Below, in pieces: positions 8,455-16,164 of a DNA stretch of 29,543 nt (its first letter is position 1; each line of letters starts with the position of its first letter). Where the stretch lies: contig NZ_QOLC01000104.1 of assembly GCF_003333325.1 (NCBI RefSeq), forward strand, positions 1 to 29,543. The letters are read 5' to 3'. This DNA comes from Candidatus Ulvibacter alkanivorans (lineage in GTDB: Bacteria; Bacteroidota; Bacteroidia; Flavobacteriales; Flavobacteriaceae). The notes under the pieces were generated by a model. It saw only the letters and a program-made list of their open reading frames with translations. It did not search any database and was not told the origin of the DNA. A program made the position numbers and the translations under genes.

Positions 8455-9172
8455 CCTGGCAATTAATACAACGCAGAATGTCAATTTAGAGTATAACATC
8501 GCAAGTGTCGGCGAGCGCATGTTGGCCTTTTTGATCGACCTACTAATCTTTTCGGTCTATTTATATGTACTTGAATTGATTACCAGTGCTATGGGGCAGG
8601 CAATAAGTGATCGATGGACTGTTTTTGGTATCCAACAGCTGCTATTCACTCCCGTGATGTTCTATTCGCTGTATATGCACATTATTTTTAACGGGCGTAC
8701 CGTGGGGAAGTTTATTATGAAAACACGCGTTGTTAAAGTAGACGGCTCTCCGGTTCATTGGTCTAATTATCTTACCCTTTGGATGCTTCGGCTTATCGAT
8801 ATTTGGATGTTCTTGTGTTCTATAGGTTTGTTGTCTATTATTTTTTCTGAAAAACGCCAACGCCTAGGTGATATGGCCGCCGGAACTGTTGTGATTCGCA
8901 CCAAACAAAAAACAAAAATAAGTCATACCATCCTCGAAGAGATCCCAGATTCGTACGAACCAACCTTTACAAATGTGACTATCTTAAGCGATAAAGATGT
9001 AAGACTTATAAAGGAAACCTATCAAATAGCATTGCGCTCTACCGATTATAAGACCTTGAACTTACTTCGGAAAAAAGTAGCAGGTATATTAGAGGTGGAA
9101 TCTAATTTATATGACAAGCAATTTATAGATACCGTCTTAAAAGACTATAACCATTATACCCAGAACATGTGA
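8447..9172 (+). CDS. RDD family membrane protein
   Basis: A 241-residue protein with an RDD domain in residues 10-150: GERMLAFLIDLLIFSVYLYV supplies the Arg and the Asp in the first helix, FNGRTVGKFIMKTRVVKVDG is the usual central loop, and FSEKRQRLGDMAAGTVVIRT ends the domain with the second Asp. Three membrane helices are expected. The last 80 residues are soluble and helical (LRSTDYKTLNLLRKKVAGIL). RDD proteins have been linked to ion exchange in some bacteria, but most are uncharacterised. It is divergent from the SpoIIM-like gene with 37 bases between the start codons, an arrangement common in Bacteroidota, and overlaps the next gene by 4 bases (GTGA), indicating co-translation. Confidence 0.92.
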   Translation: MANLAINTTQNVNLEYNIASVGERMLAFLIDLLIFSVYLYVLELITSAMGQAISDRWTVFGIQQLLFTPVMFYSLYMHIIFNGRTVGKFIMKTRVVKVDGSPVHWSNYLTLWMLRLIDIWMFLCSIGLLSIIFSEKRQRLGDMAAGTVVIRTKQKTKISHTILEEIPDSYEPTFTNVTILSDKDVRLIKETYQIALRSTDYKTLNLLRKKVAGILEVESNLYDKQFIDTVLKDYNHYTQNM

Positions 9173-9792
9173 GTTTATTCTTGATCATCGATATTTTAGG
9201 GACCATTGCTTTTGCAGTTTCCGGCGCACTAACCGCCATGAAAAAACGCATGGACATGTTCGGCATCCTCATCATTGCTTTTGTAACAGCAGTGGGGGGC
9301 GGAACATTAAGGGACGTGTTGATCGATTTTCCTATTACATGGATGCGAAACCTAACCTATGTATATGTGATCGTGATCGCAGCAGTTCTTGCTATCATCT
9401 TTCGTAAAAAGCTGGGATACGTAAGACGCTCGCTATTTTTGTTCGATACTATTGGTTTGGCATTGTATACTATTGTAGGTGTAGAAAAAGGAATCGCAGC
9501 CGATTTCCCACCTCTAATTTGTATTGCACTAGGAACCATGTCTGCTTGTTTTGGTGGTGTGATTCGAGATATACTGTGTAATGAGATCCCTGTGATCTTC
9601 AGAAAGAACATTTATGCAACCGCTTGTATATTAGGCGGTATTTTGTATTTCGTATTGCTAAAAACGACCTTAGATCCTGATATAGTAGTTATAATTTCGG
9701 GTTCTCTTGTAATTGTTATCCGATTACTAGCAGTAACCTTCGACCTGTCGTTACCAACCATCTATTCAAAAAAAGAACAACTGGAAAAATAG
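9169..9792 (+). CDS. TRIC-type cation channel family protein (UPF0126)
   Basis: A 207-residue membrane protein with about seven helices in two repeated halves, each with the family signature: TAVGGGTLRDVLIDFPITWM in the first and SACFGGVIRDILCNEIPVIF in the second. This duplicated Gly-Gly-x-x-Arg-Asp pattern is diagnostic of prokaryotic TRIC (YadS/UPF0126) channels, trimeric monovalent cation channels related to the sarcoplasmic reticulum proteins. Translation starts at a GTG whose bases overlap the RDD stop codon (GTGA), so expression is probably coupled to RDD. A promoter of its own is not evident. The length matches the family. Confidence 0.93.
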   Translation: MSLFLIIDILGTIAFAVSGALTAMKKRMDMFGILIIAFVTAVGGGTLRDVLIDFPITWMRNLTYVYVIVIAAVLAIIFRKKLGYVRRSLFLFDTIGLALYTIVGVEKGIAADFPPLICIALGTMSACFGGVIRDILCNEIPVIFRKNIYATACILGGILYFVLLKTTLDPDIVVIISGSLVIVIRLLAVTFDLSLPTIYSKKEQLEK

Positions 9793-9818
9793 GCAGTCAA
9801 CCTAATAATTACTTTTAC

Positions 9819-10538
9819 TTATTCTAGTACTTCGGCTTCAATAACCACATTTTGTTGTGGCCACTCGCCCTCATCGGCCGGTAAATTAGCGATCTTTTCT
9901 ACCACATCCATACCACTTGTGACCTTTCCGAAGACCGTATAATTGCCATTAAGATGACTCGTGGATGATTGCGGACCTAAAAATATAAAGAACTCGAAAG
10001 GCATCGATTGTTTGTCTGGATTCGCACGGTATTCTTTGGCTCCCGAGACACTTCCGTAGGTGTGGTTACGATTATTGATCTCGGCCGGAATCAAGTAATC
10101 TTCACCAATGGCATAGCGTTTTTTGTTCGTAGAAGCATTGTCGCTATTCCCACCCTGAATTATAAAGTCCGGTACGATCCTATGAAAAAAGGTGTCATCA
10201 AAATAGTCCTGTTTAATTAGATAAATAAAATTGGCACGATGTAAAGGAGTGTCTTCGTAGAGCGCAATATCGATCTGCCCTAATCGGGTATTGATACGCA
10301 CCTTGGTTTCCGGATTGGCTTCCCCGTATTCTGTGAGGAACTCCACCACATTGTTAGAAGTGATCTTAGGATAGGTTGTTGTCTTTTTCGCTGCTGTTAG
10401 GGTATCTTTCTTTTGAATTGGCGTCTCTTTACTTTTTTCTGAAGTGTCATCGGGTATGGTTTGCTGCCGCTTTTTAGTATCTTCACAGCTTAAAAAAAAC
10501 AATGATAGTCCGAGAAGGAGAAATTGAAGCACTTTCAT
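9819..10538 (-). CDS. cyclophilin-type peptidyl-prolyl cis-trans isomerase, lipoprotein
   Basis: A 239-residue protein from the ATG at 10538. It starts with a lipoprotein signal (MKVLQFLLLGLSLFFLSC, lipobox FLSC, Cys18), followed by a charged Thr/Lys linker (to about residue 65) and a cyclophilin domain: VRINTRLGQIDIALYEDTPL, the catalytic-arginine segment FFHRIVPDFIIQGG, PFEFFIFLG in the active-site wall and LNGNYTVFGKVTSGMDVVEK. It should catalyse proline isomerisation during folding in the periplasm, anchored to a membrane. The reading frame stays open to an ATG at 10661, but that start would remove the lipobox from the N-terminus. The gene starts two bases from the divergent NUDIX gene. 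Confidence 0.93.
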   Translation of the reverse strand: MKVLQFLLLGLSLFFLSCEDTKKRQQTIPDDTSEKSKETPIQKKDTLTAAKKTTTYPKITSNNVVEFLTEYGEANPETKVRINTRLGQIDIALYEDTPLHRANFIYLIKQDYFDDTFFHRIVPDFIIQGGNSDNASTNKKRYAIGEDYLIPAEINNRNHTYGSVSGAKEYRANPDKQSMPFEFFIFLGPQSSTSHLNGNYTVFGKVTSGMDVVEKIANLPADEGEWPQQNVVIEAEVLE

Positions 10539-10540
10539 AA

Positions 10541-11182
10541 ATGGAATTTTCAGATTTTGAAAAACAGATCGTAAAAATAACAAAAATGGAACTTCCCGGC
10601 GAAGCCTACCATTTAAAAATGGCTCCAATAGAACGTTTGTTAGAGCTAAAGCAAAAGGCACGCTATTCGGCTACCGCTCGTAAAGCCGGGGTAATGGTAT
10701 TGTTTTATCCTTCGGAAAGTAACGAGACCCATTTAATCTTAATACTTCGAAAGACCTATAAAGGGGTTCATTCGGCTCAGGTTGGTTTTCCCGGAGGTAA
10801 GATCGAACCCGAAGATGAAAGTCTGCAGCATGCCGCCCTACGCGAATGTGAAGAGGAAGTAGGGGTTCCTTCCGAAGCCATTTCAGTCTTAAAGAAAATG
10901 ACCGAGATCTACATTCCGCCGAGTAATTTCTTTGTTCAGCCTTACTTAGGAATTACTGCTAAAACGCCAAGATTTATTCCTCAAGAAGATGAGGTGGAAG
11001 CACTTATAGAAGTTCCGCTACAACAGTTCTTAGACGACAGTGTTCGAATTACCAAAACACTATCCACATCGTATGCGACCAACATTGAAGTTCCAGCCTT
11101 TTTACTACAAGATCATGTGGTGTGGGGTGCTACTGCCATGATGTTGAACGAAGTACGACAAATGCTGAAGGAACTACTCTAA
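10541..11182 (+). CDS. NUDIX hydrolase, CoA pyrophosphatase (NudL-like) family
   Basis: A 213-residue cytosolic NUDIX protein. The N-terminal extension (MEFSDFEKQIVKITK) is typical of Bacteroidota members and supports the ATG at 10541. The CoA-family signature LILRKTYKGVHSAQVGFPGG precedes the NUDIX box GKIEPEDESLQHAALRECEE + EVGV, whose catalytic glutamates bind the divalent metal. The spacing matches that of NudL-type CoA pyrophosphatases, which cleave CoA or its thioesters to 3',5'-ADP and 4'-phosphopantetheine. Specificity is inferred from the signature only. The start codon lies two bases from the divergent PPIase start. Confidence 0.9.
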   Translation: MEFSDFEKQIVKITKMELPGEAYHLKMAPIERLLELKQKARYSATARKAGVMVLFYPSESNETHLILILRKTYKGVHSAQVGFPGGKIEPEDESLQHAALRECEEEVGVPSEAISVLKKMTEIYIPPSNFFVQPYLGITAKTPRFIPQEDEVEALIEVPLQQFLDDSVRITKTLSTSYATNIEVPAFLLQDHVVWGATAMMLNEVRQMLKELL

Positions 11183-11196
11183 AGCGGTATTTTTCG

Positions 11197-11204
11197 TATC
11201 TTTG
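11197..11204 (+). promoter_or_regulatory. putative promoter -7 element for the acyltransferase
   Basis: TATCTTTG, an exact match to TAnnTTTG, lies between the NUDIX stop and the acyltransferase ATG and predicts a leader of about 40 bases. No TTTG is present at the expected -33 spacing. Confidence 0.45.
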
Positions 11205-11249
11205 TAATTCGGCCTTTTTGCAGGGTCTATCTTACAAATCTTAAAAAAT

Positions 11250-12053
11250 ATGGGGCTTTTTAAAAAGAATCCATTTGGACATATATTATTCTTAAAACGG
11301 TGGTTAATTCGAATTTTGGGTGCACTAACACACCGCAGATTCAAAGGGTTTAATAGACTTGAGATCGAAGGCAGTGAGATCATTAAGAATCTTCCCGAAA
11401 ATAATGTGCTCTTCGTTTCAAATCACCAAACATATTTCGCCGATGTTGTGGCCATGTTTCACGTGTTTAACGCGAGTTTAAGCGGTAGAGTAGATAATAT
11501 TAAGAACATCGGTTATTTATGGGACCCTAAATTGAACTTGTATTTTGTCGCAGCTCGTGAGACCATGCAGTCGGGATTGTTGCCTAAGATCCTCGCGTAT
11601 GCAGGATCGGTGAGTATCGATCGCACTTGGCGAGCACAAGGCAAAGAAGTCAATCGACAGGTAAAAATGAGCGATGTAAGTAATATCTCCAAGGCATTAC
11701 AAGATGGTTGGTTGATCACCTTTCCGCAGGGAACTACAAAACCGTGGAAACCAATTCGCCGAGGTACAGCACATATTATTAAACACAACAAGCCGATCGT
11801 GGTACCCATCGTGATTGATGGATTTCGACGATCTTTCGATAAAAAGGGAATTCGAATTAAAAAACGAGGCATCCTTCAATCGATGGAGATCAAGGAACCG
11901 CTGGATATCGATTATGAGAATGACACCATAGACGATATCGTCAAAAAAATGGAATTTGCGATCGAGCAACATCCGTCTTTCTTAAAAGTTATTCCGCAGG
12001 AAGAACTTAAAAAAGAAGAAGAGCTGAACAAAGAGCGACAGTGGCGCTACTAA
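11250..12053 (+). CDS. PlsC-like (lyso)phospholipid acyltransferase family protein
   Basis: A 267-residue protein resembling 1-acyl-glycerol-3-phosphate acyltransferases. The segment LFVSNHQTYFADVVAMF holds the presumed catalytic His59 and Asp65, and TFPQGTTKPWKPIRRGTAHI contains the equivalent of the FPEGTR motif (residues 158-163), followed by VVPIVIDGFRRSF. Two departures from the textbook PlsC motifs are visible: the His-Asp spacing is five residues rather than four, and the motif reads FPQGTTK with Gln in place of Glu. Members of this flavobacterial family that I recall look the same, so this may be a subfamily trait. The likely reaction is acyl transfer to a lysolipid at the inner membrane; the substrate is not known. 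Confidence 0.83.
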   Translation: MGLFKKNPFGHILFLKRWLIRILGALTHRRFKGFNRLEIEGSEIIKNLPENNVLFVSNHQTYFADVVAMFHVFNASLSGRVDNIKNIGYLWDPKLNLYFVAARETMQSGLLPKILAYAGSVSIDRTWRAQGKEVNRQVKMSDVSNISKALQDGWLITFPQGTTKPWKPIRRGTAHIIKHNKPIVVPIVIDGFRRSFDKKGIRIKKRGILQSMEIKEPLDIDYENDTIDDIVKKMEFAIEQHPSFLKVIPQEELKKEEELNKERQWRY

Positions 12054-12698
12054 CTAAAGTTCAATTTTCTTTAGTTCTCTGTAATTACGCTTTAAGCGAC
12101 GCAACAATATTCCGTATACCAAGCGATAGAACAATAGCAACAAGAGCACGAGTATCACCCCTGCAATAGCTTGTGATAAGAAGAACACCGAAGTAAAATT
12201 TTCGGCAGGAATGTTGCCATAACCTTCTATTCCTTTAAAGGTTTCATACAGCTGTTCTTTGTTCAAGAAAAAGTAGATGTTAATCGCCAACATCAATAAT
12301 GCAGCACCTCCCACATTGTATATTACAAAGTATTTTACCGTCTTCCGGGTCTTTAGAATATTCTTCATTAATTCTTTAACCGTATCGGTAACCTTGATAG
12401 ATCGATAGTTTACATAGAAGAAATAGATGAATATGGCAAACACGGTATAGTTCACGATATTCACTATTAGGAAAATATTCTTTAGCCCCATCTCTTGGGT
12501 GATCTGCTTATTAGATTCGGGAATGAAGAACGCTAGAATAGTCCATAGAACTAATTCGGCAATACTAATATAGAAGATCCACTTCACGATAGAAGAGGAC
12601 TTCCTTAACAACATCTTATAGATATCATCGAATGTCAGTTTCGGGAACTCCTGCTCCCTACTTTGCCATTTTTCTTTTAATAGATCTAAATTATCCAT
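12054..12698 (-). CDS. membrane protein co-transcribed with an ECF sigma factor
   Basis: A protein of 214 residues from ATG 12698 (MDNLDLLKEKWQSREQEF). A GTG at 12707, overlapping the sigma-factor stop as GTGA, would add three residues. The first 45 residues are soluble and contain a short helical motif (LTFDDIYKMLLRKSSSIVKW) before four membrane helices (FYISIAELVLWTILAFFIP, NIFLIVNIVNYTVFAIFIYF, YFVIYNVGGAALLMLAINIY, AIAGVILVLLLLLFYRLVYG) and a basic tail. No known domain is recognised. An N-terminal cytosolic segment plus membrane helices in a gene directly behind an ECF sigma factor fits a membrane-tethered anti-sigma-like partner, but no zinc-site cysteines are visible. Confidence 0.75.
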   Translation of the reverse strand: MDNLDLLKEKWQSREQEFPKLTFDDIYKMLLRKSSSIVKWIFYISIAELVLWTILAFFIPESNKQITQEMGLKNIFLIVNIVNYTVFAIFIYFFYVNYRSIKVTDTVKELMKNILKTRKTVKYFVIYNVGGAALLMLAINIYFFLNKEQLYETFKGIEGYGNIPAENFTSVFFLSQAIAGVILVLLLLLFYRLVYGILLRRLKRNYRELKKIEL

Positions 12699-12703
12699 AC
12701 CGA

Positions 12704-13198
12704 TCACGGATTTAATATTTTGCGTAATTTTTCTTTTATTCTGTTCATCTTCACTCGGGCATTTACCTCGGTAATACCCAATGTTTCTGAGATTTCTCTA
12801 TAATTTTTGTCCTCTAGATATAAAAAGACCAGCGCTTTGTCGATATCGTTTAAATTCTTTACAGCACTGTACATTAATTTTAATTGCTCTTCGATGGTGT
12901 CGTCGTACTCTTCGGCCGAGATCTTAAAGCTTACGCCCTCAAAATCTTGGGTCTTTACCCGTCTTTTCGATTTGCGATATAAGGTAATGGCCGTGTTAAG
13001 TGCCACGCGATACATCCAAGTACTGAACTTCGAATCACCTCTAAATTTCGGAAAGGCCTTCCACAACTGTATGGTAATCTCCTGAAACAGATCGTTATGC
13101 GAATCTTTATCGTTAGTATAAAGACGACAGATCTTATGAACAATATTCTGATTTTCTTCTAATTGCCTTACAAACGTATGTTCTAGTTCCTTGTTCAA
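12704..13198 (-). CDS. ECF-type RNA polymerase sigma factor
   Basis: A 164-residue sigma-70 family protein with region 2 (residues 20-90: NDLFQEITIQLWKAFPKFRG, then TWMYRVALNTAITLYRKSKR) and region 4 (residues 110-162: AVKNLNDIDKALVFLYLEDK, then YREISETLGITEVNARVKMN). No Met codon is available in frame at the N-terminus; translation appears to begin at TTG (13196-13198), a weak start codon that may keep its level low. It directs RNA polymerase to a set of promoters that cannot be identified from this window. It overlaps or abuts the membrane protein gene that follows, its likely regulator. Confidence 0.92.
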   Translation of the reverse strand: MNKELEHTFVRQLEENQNIVHKICRLYTNDKDSHNDLFQEITIQLWKAFPKFRGDSKFSTWMYRVALNTAITLYRKSKRRVKTQDFEGVSFKISAEEYDDTIEEQLKLMYSAVKNLNDIDKALVFLYLEDKNYREISETLGITEVNARVKMNRIKEKLRKILNP

Positions 13199-13323
13199 TG
13201 GTTTTGTGTTAGCTATTGCATTAGTAGTTCGCCTCTGAAGTTTGTTACAAAAGTCTTAAATTTTAAACGTTTTTTACTCGTTTCCACTTACAATCGGTAT
13301 TTTTATAATAGATTAAAAATCGC

Positions 13324-14598
13324 ATGAATATACCAGAAACTACCCGCCCCCGTGTCATTGTGATTGGCGGCGGATTTGCGGGCATTTCCTTGATAAAACA
13401 ATTGCAAAAAGAACAGTTGCAAATTGTATTGTTCGACCGACATAACTACCACACTTTTCAACCACTTCTATATCAGGTTTCAACCGCTGGTTTAGAACCG
13501 GACTCTATCGCGTATCCGCTTCGGAAAATCTTTAGAAAGAACAAAAATTTTCACTTCAGATTGGCCACTGTAGATCGCATTCATACTTCAGAAAAGAAGA
13601 TCGATACGAATATTGGAAGTCTTAGTTATGATTATTTGGTCATTGCTACGGGGACGCGTACTAATTTCTTCGGAAACAAGACCATAGAAGAAAATAGCAT
13701 GCCCATGAAAACGGTTCCCCAAGCTTTGGATATTCGCAGCTTGATGCTACAAAATATTGAAAAGGCCGATATTACTTCTAATCCGTTGGAGCGTAAACGC
13801 TTACTTAATTTTGTAATAGCCGGAGCAGGACCTACCGGAGTGGAATTGGCAGGTGCTTTGGCAGAATTTCGAAAAGGAATACTAGAGCATGATTATCCCG
13901 AATTAGAAGAAGAAGAAATGCAAGTGCATCTTATCGAAGGATTAGAAAGGGTCTTGCCACCCATGAGTAAAAAAGCTTCAAAAATGGCTCAAAAATATCT
14001 TGAGAACCTAGGTGTTTGTGTACACTTAAATACGATGATCGAAGGTTACGATGGAACCACAGTAACTACTAAAGAGGGCACCGAATTTAAGACCGCCAGC
14101 TTTATTTGGGCGGCAGGTGTTACCGGCGCTCCCGTAAAAGGAATCGACGGGAATGCATTAGTAGAAAAGGCCAATCGGTACAAAGTAGATCGAACCAATG
14201 CTATTATTGGTTACGAAAAGATTTATGCGCTCGGGGACATAGCACTTATGGAGACTCCAAACTTCCCTAAAGGCCATCCTCAGGTTGCTCAACCGGCGAT
14301 TCAACAAGGTAAGCACTTGGGCAAAAATCTAAAGCGCAGCTTTAAGGGCAAAGAAATGATCCCATTCGAGTATTTTGATAAAGGCACCATGGCTACCGTT
14401 GGTAGGAACAAAGCCGTGGTCGATATTAAAAAGATGCATTTTGGCGGTGCGGTAGCTTGGTTCTTATGGATGTTTATCCACTTGTACTTTCTAGTGGGAT
14501 TTAGAAATAGAGTAGTGACTTTCTTTAATTGGACCTATAATTATATAAATTACGACAGGGCTGCTCGATTAATTATACGACCCTTCAAAATAAAATAA
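13324..14598 (+). CDS. ndh: type II NADH:quinone oxidoreductase (NDH-2)
   Basis: A 424-residue flavoprotein. An FAD dinucleotide-binding motif VIVIGGGFAGISL lies at residues 11-23, an NAD(P)H-binding motif FVIAGAGPTGVELAGALAEF near 162-181, ATG-type contacts (LVIATGTRT, FIWAAGVTG) between and after them, and the C-terminal FAD contact YEKIYALGDIALM near 298. The C-terminal end (AWFLWMFIHLYFLVGFRNRV, then an amphipathic helix) is the usual membrane attachment. The enzyme oxidises NADH and reduces menaquinone without proton pumping, at the cytosolic face of the membrane. It stands alone, with its own upstream gap of 125 bases, and faces a convergent gene with nine bases between the stops. Confidence 0.93.
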   Translation: MNIPETTRPRVIVIGGGFAGISLIKQLQKEQLQIVLFDRHNYHTFQPLLYQVSTAGLEPDSIAYPLRKIFRKNKNFHFRLATVDRIHTSEKKIDTNIGSLSYDYLVIATGTRTNFFGNKTIEENSMPMKTVPQALDIRSLMLQNIEKADITSNPLERKRLLNFVIAGAGPTGVELAGALAEFRKGILEHDYPELEEEEMQVHLIEGLERVLPPMSKKASKMAQKYLENLGVCVHLNTMIEGYDGTTVTTKEGTEFKTASFIWAAGVTGAPVKGIDGNALVEKANRYKVDRTNAIIGYEKIYALGDIALMETPNFPKGHPQVAQPAIQQGKHLGKNLKRSFKGKEMIPFEYFDKGTMATVGRNKAVVDIKKMHFGGAVAWFLWMFIHLYFLVGFRNRVVTFFNWTYNYINYDRAARLIIRPFKIK

Positions 14599-14617
14599 TG
14601 ACCATTTTTATTTTATT
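14589..14617. terminator. AT-only hairpin spanning both convergent stop codons
   Basis: Perfect 10-bp inverted repeat AATAAAATAA (14589-14598) / TTATTTTATT (14608-14617) with a 9-base loop. The arms contain the TAA stop of NDH-2 and, on the other strand, the TAA stop of the small repeat protein. With only A-T pairs it is a weak terminator candidate. Confidence 0.35.
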
Positions 14618-14970
14618 GTCACAGGAAGAGGACCGCTATGCGAAATAAAACCGCCTCCAACTTCATCAATATTCACATCTAATTCATCACTGGTTTCGAT
14701 GCTTTTTATGTTTACCTTCACTTCATCGTACGTATCAACACTCTTTAGGTTTACATTAAGTTCGTCGTAGGTGTTAATGTCTACAATGCGTACATCCATT
14801 GCGCCAAATTCGTTTATAGGAACTAAGCGATAGTTAGAGTTTACGGTTGTCGCGTTTGTTTCTTCGGAAGCATAAGCAGAAGGGATCAATTCAAACTCTT
14901 TAGCAATGTTAATGGTTAAGCAAATAGCGATAATGGTCAAAATTACTTTGGTGTAGCGATCGGTTTTCAT
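14608..14970 (-). CDS. exported hypothetical protein with 13-residue tandem repeats
   Basis: A 120-residue protein with an N-terminal membrane or signal segment (residues 7-22, VILTIIAICLTINIAK; a possible cleavage at SAYAS, residue 35). The body carries three consecutive 13-residue units at residues 65-77, 78-90 and 91-103, with the pattern (I/V)xTYDELNVNLKS: INTYDELNVNLKS, VDTYDEVKVNIKS and IETSDELDVNIDE. Before them MDVRIVD looks like a partial unit. The alternation of hydrophobic residues suggests short beta-strands stacking in the periplasm. It ends in GGGFISHSGPLPVTIK. Small exported proteins with VNI-type repeats and a terminal Pro-Val motif occur in other flavobacteria, but no function is known. 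Confidence 0.7.
   Translation of the reverse strand: MKTDRYTKVILTIIAICLTINIAKEFELIPSAYASEETNATTVNSNYRLVPINEFGAMDVRIVDINTYDELNVNLKSVDTYDEVKVNIKSIETSDELDVNIDEVGGGFISHSGPLPVTIK
14662..14778 (-). repeat. three 39-bp in-frame tandem units
   Basis: These bases encode the three 13-residue units of the small exported protein. The units are clearly related at protein level, less so at DNA level, so this is an old duplication rather than an active microsatellite. Confidence 0.6.
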
Positions 14971-15047
14971 ACAATAAGATTTAAAAGTTAAATGGTTCTG
15001 TTATAGAAAAGCGGCACATAAACTATTCCAAAATAGTTCGAGCCTTA

Positions 15048-16160
15048 TTAAGACCTCACATAGGTTACAAGTTCGATCTCCTCGGTTTTGCCTTTTATGG
15101 GTTGCGTTCCCATATTTATACGTGACACTCCTTTAGGTAGTTGGTAGGCTATATCGCCAAACGCTTTTGAGGCGAGAATCTCAACGTCCAATTGGTTGCA
15201 AAGTGATTGAATTCTTGAAGTTGTATTAAGCACGTCGCCAGAAAATACGATATCTCGTTTAATTCTACCAAGCTCGCCTACCATAATGTTTCCGCAGTGA
15301 TAGCCCACTTTAAATTCTGGAACGACACCGTATTTTTTCATATAGCGATTCGATTTAAACGCAATGATCTTTTTCATGCTGTAATAACACTGTATCGCAT
15401 TTCCTCTTTTTAGACCAGCTTTCATTTTCCACGAGACCACAACTTCATCACCTACATATTGATATACTTCTCCACGAGTTTGAACGATCGCAGGTGCAAT
15501 GTCGCCAAAAAAATCTTTCAGAAAATTAAAATATTTTTCCTCTCCCAAGGTTTCTGCAATACCTGTCGCATTCTTAATATCTGCAAACATAAAGATGCGC
15601 CGCTCATGCTTCGGAAAGAAATACCTTCCCAAAAGATAATCCGGAAAGACGCCCGGCCCATATTTATCGTTCACCATTAAGACAATCAATGTAACCAAAA
15701 CAATGAGTAGCCATATAATAAAATTCTTAATAAAGAACCAAGTACCAAAGAGCAACTGTACTTCGTACAACACGTCTTCGTGATAAAAGGGGAGCCCTAG
15801 TTTCTGACTATTAAAATATAAGGCACCAATGGTACTTATAACAAACGCAGCAACGGTATAGAGTATGGTAATATACAGCAAGGCCTTCCAAAAGGCGTTC
15901 TTGCGCAACCATCGTTCCATTAGATTTACCGTAAGTATGCCTCCAATAAGACCAGCACAAATAGCTACAATAAGATTAGCTGTAAAAGCCGATTTAAAAT
16001 CGAACGCAGAACTTAATACGCCTTCACTTTGCAAGGTGAAAAATTCATAAAAGAACAAGGCGTTTGCGATCAAGACCCATGCAATGAGTATATAAAAAGC
16101 ACGCTTGGTATAGAACCAAAGTTGTCGTGTAGTATATCGTTTAAAATGAGGTCTTTTCAA
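15048..16160 (-). CDS. membrane class III adenylate/guanylate cyclase
   Basis: A 370-residue protein with four to five membrane helices in residues 14-170 and a C-terminal class III cyclase domain from about residue 185. The metal-binding aspartates are visible in RRIFMFADIKNATGIAE and VYQYVGDEVVVSW; the ribose-orienting Asn and transition-state Arg are in FSGDVLNTTSRIQSLCN. The lysine that normally precedes the Ile/Val-Gly-Asp in adenylyl cyclases is Gln here (QYVGDE), so the purine specificity is open; the Asp in SGDVLN is the form found in adenylyl cyclases. The start appears to be TTG at 16158-16160, four bases after the stop of the DUF1801 gene. It probably makes cyclic nucleotide at the inner membrane; no effector is encoded nearby. 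Confidence 0.88.
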   Translation of the reverse strand: MKRPHFKRYTTRQLWFYTKRAFYILIAWVLIANALFFYEFFTLQSEGVLSSAFDFKSAFTANLIVAICAGLIGGILTVNLMERWLRKNAFWKALLYITILYTVAAFVISTIGALYFNSQKLGLPFYHEDVLYEVQLLFGTWFFIKNFIIWLLIVLVTLIVLMVNDKYGPGVFPDYLLGRYFFPKHERRIFMFADIKNATGIAETLGEEKYFNFLKDFFGDIAPAIVQTRGEVYQYVGDEVVVSWKMKAGLKRGNAIQCYYSMKKIIAFKSNRYMKKYGVVPEFKVGYHCGNIMVGELGRIKRDIVFSGDVLNTTSRIQSLCNQLDVEILASKAFGDIAYQLPKGVSRINMGTQPIKGKTEEIELVTYVRS

Positions 16161-16164
16161 ATTA

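Noticed and set aside
10539..10661. N-terminal extension of the PPIase to an ATG at 10661
   Set aside because: It would bury the lipobox signal 41 residues inside the protein and overlap the NUDIX coding sequence.
11513..11972. Overlapping minus-strand open frames in the acyltransferase gene
   Set aside because: Antisense shadows of a conserved gene, without family features.
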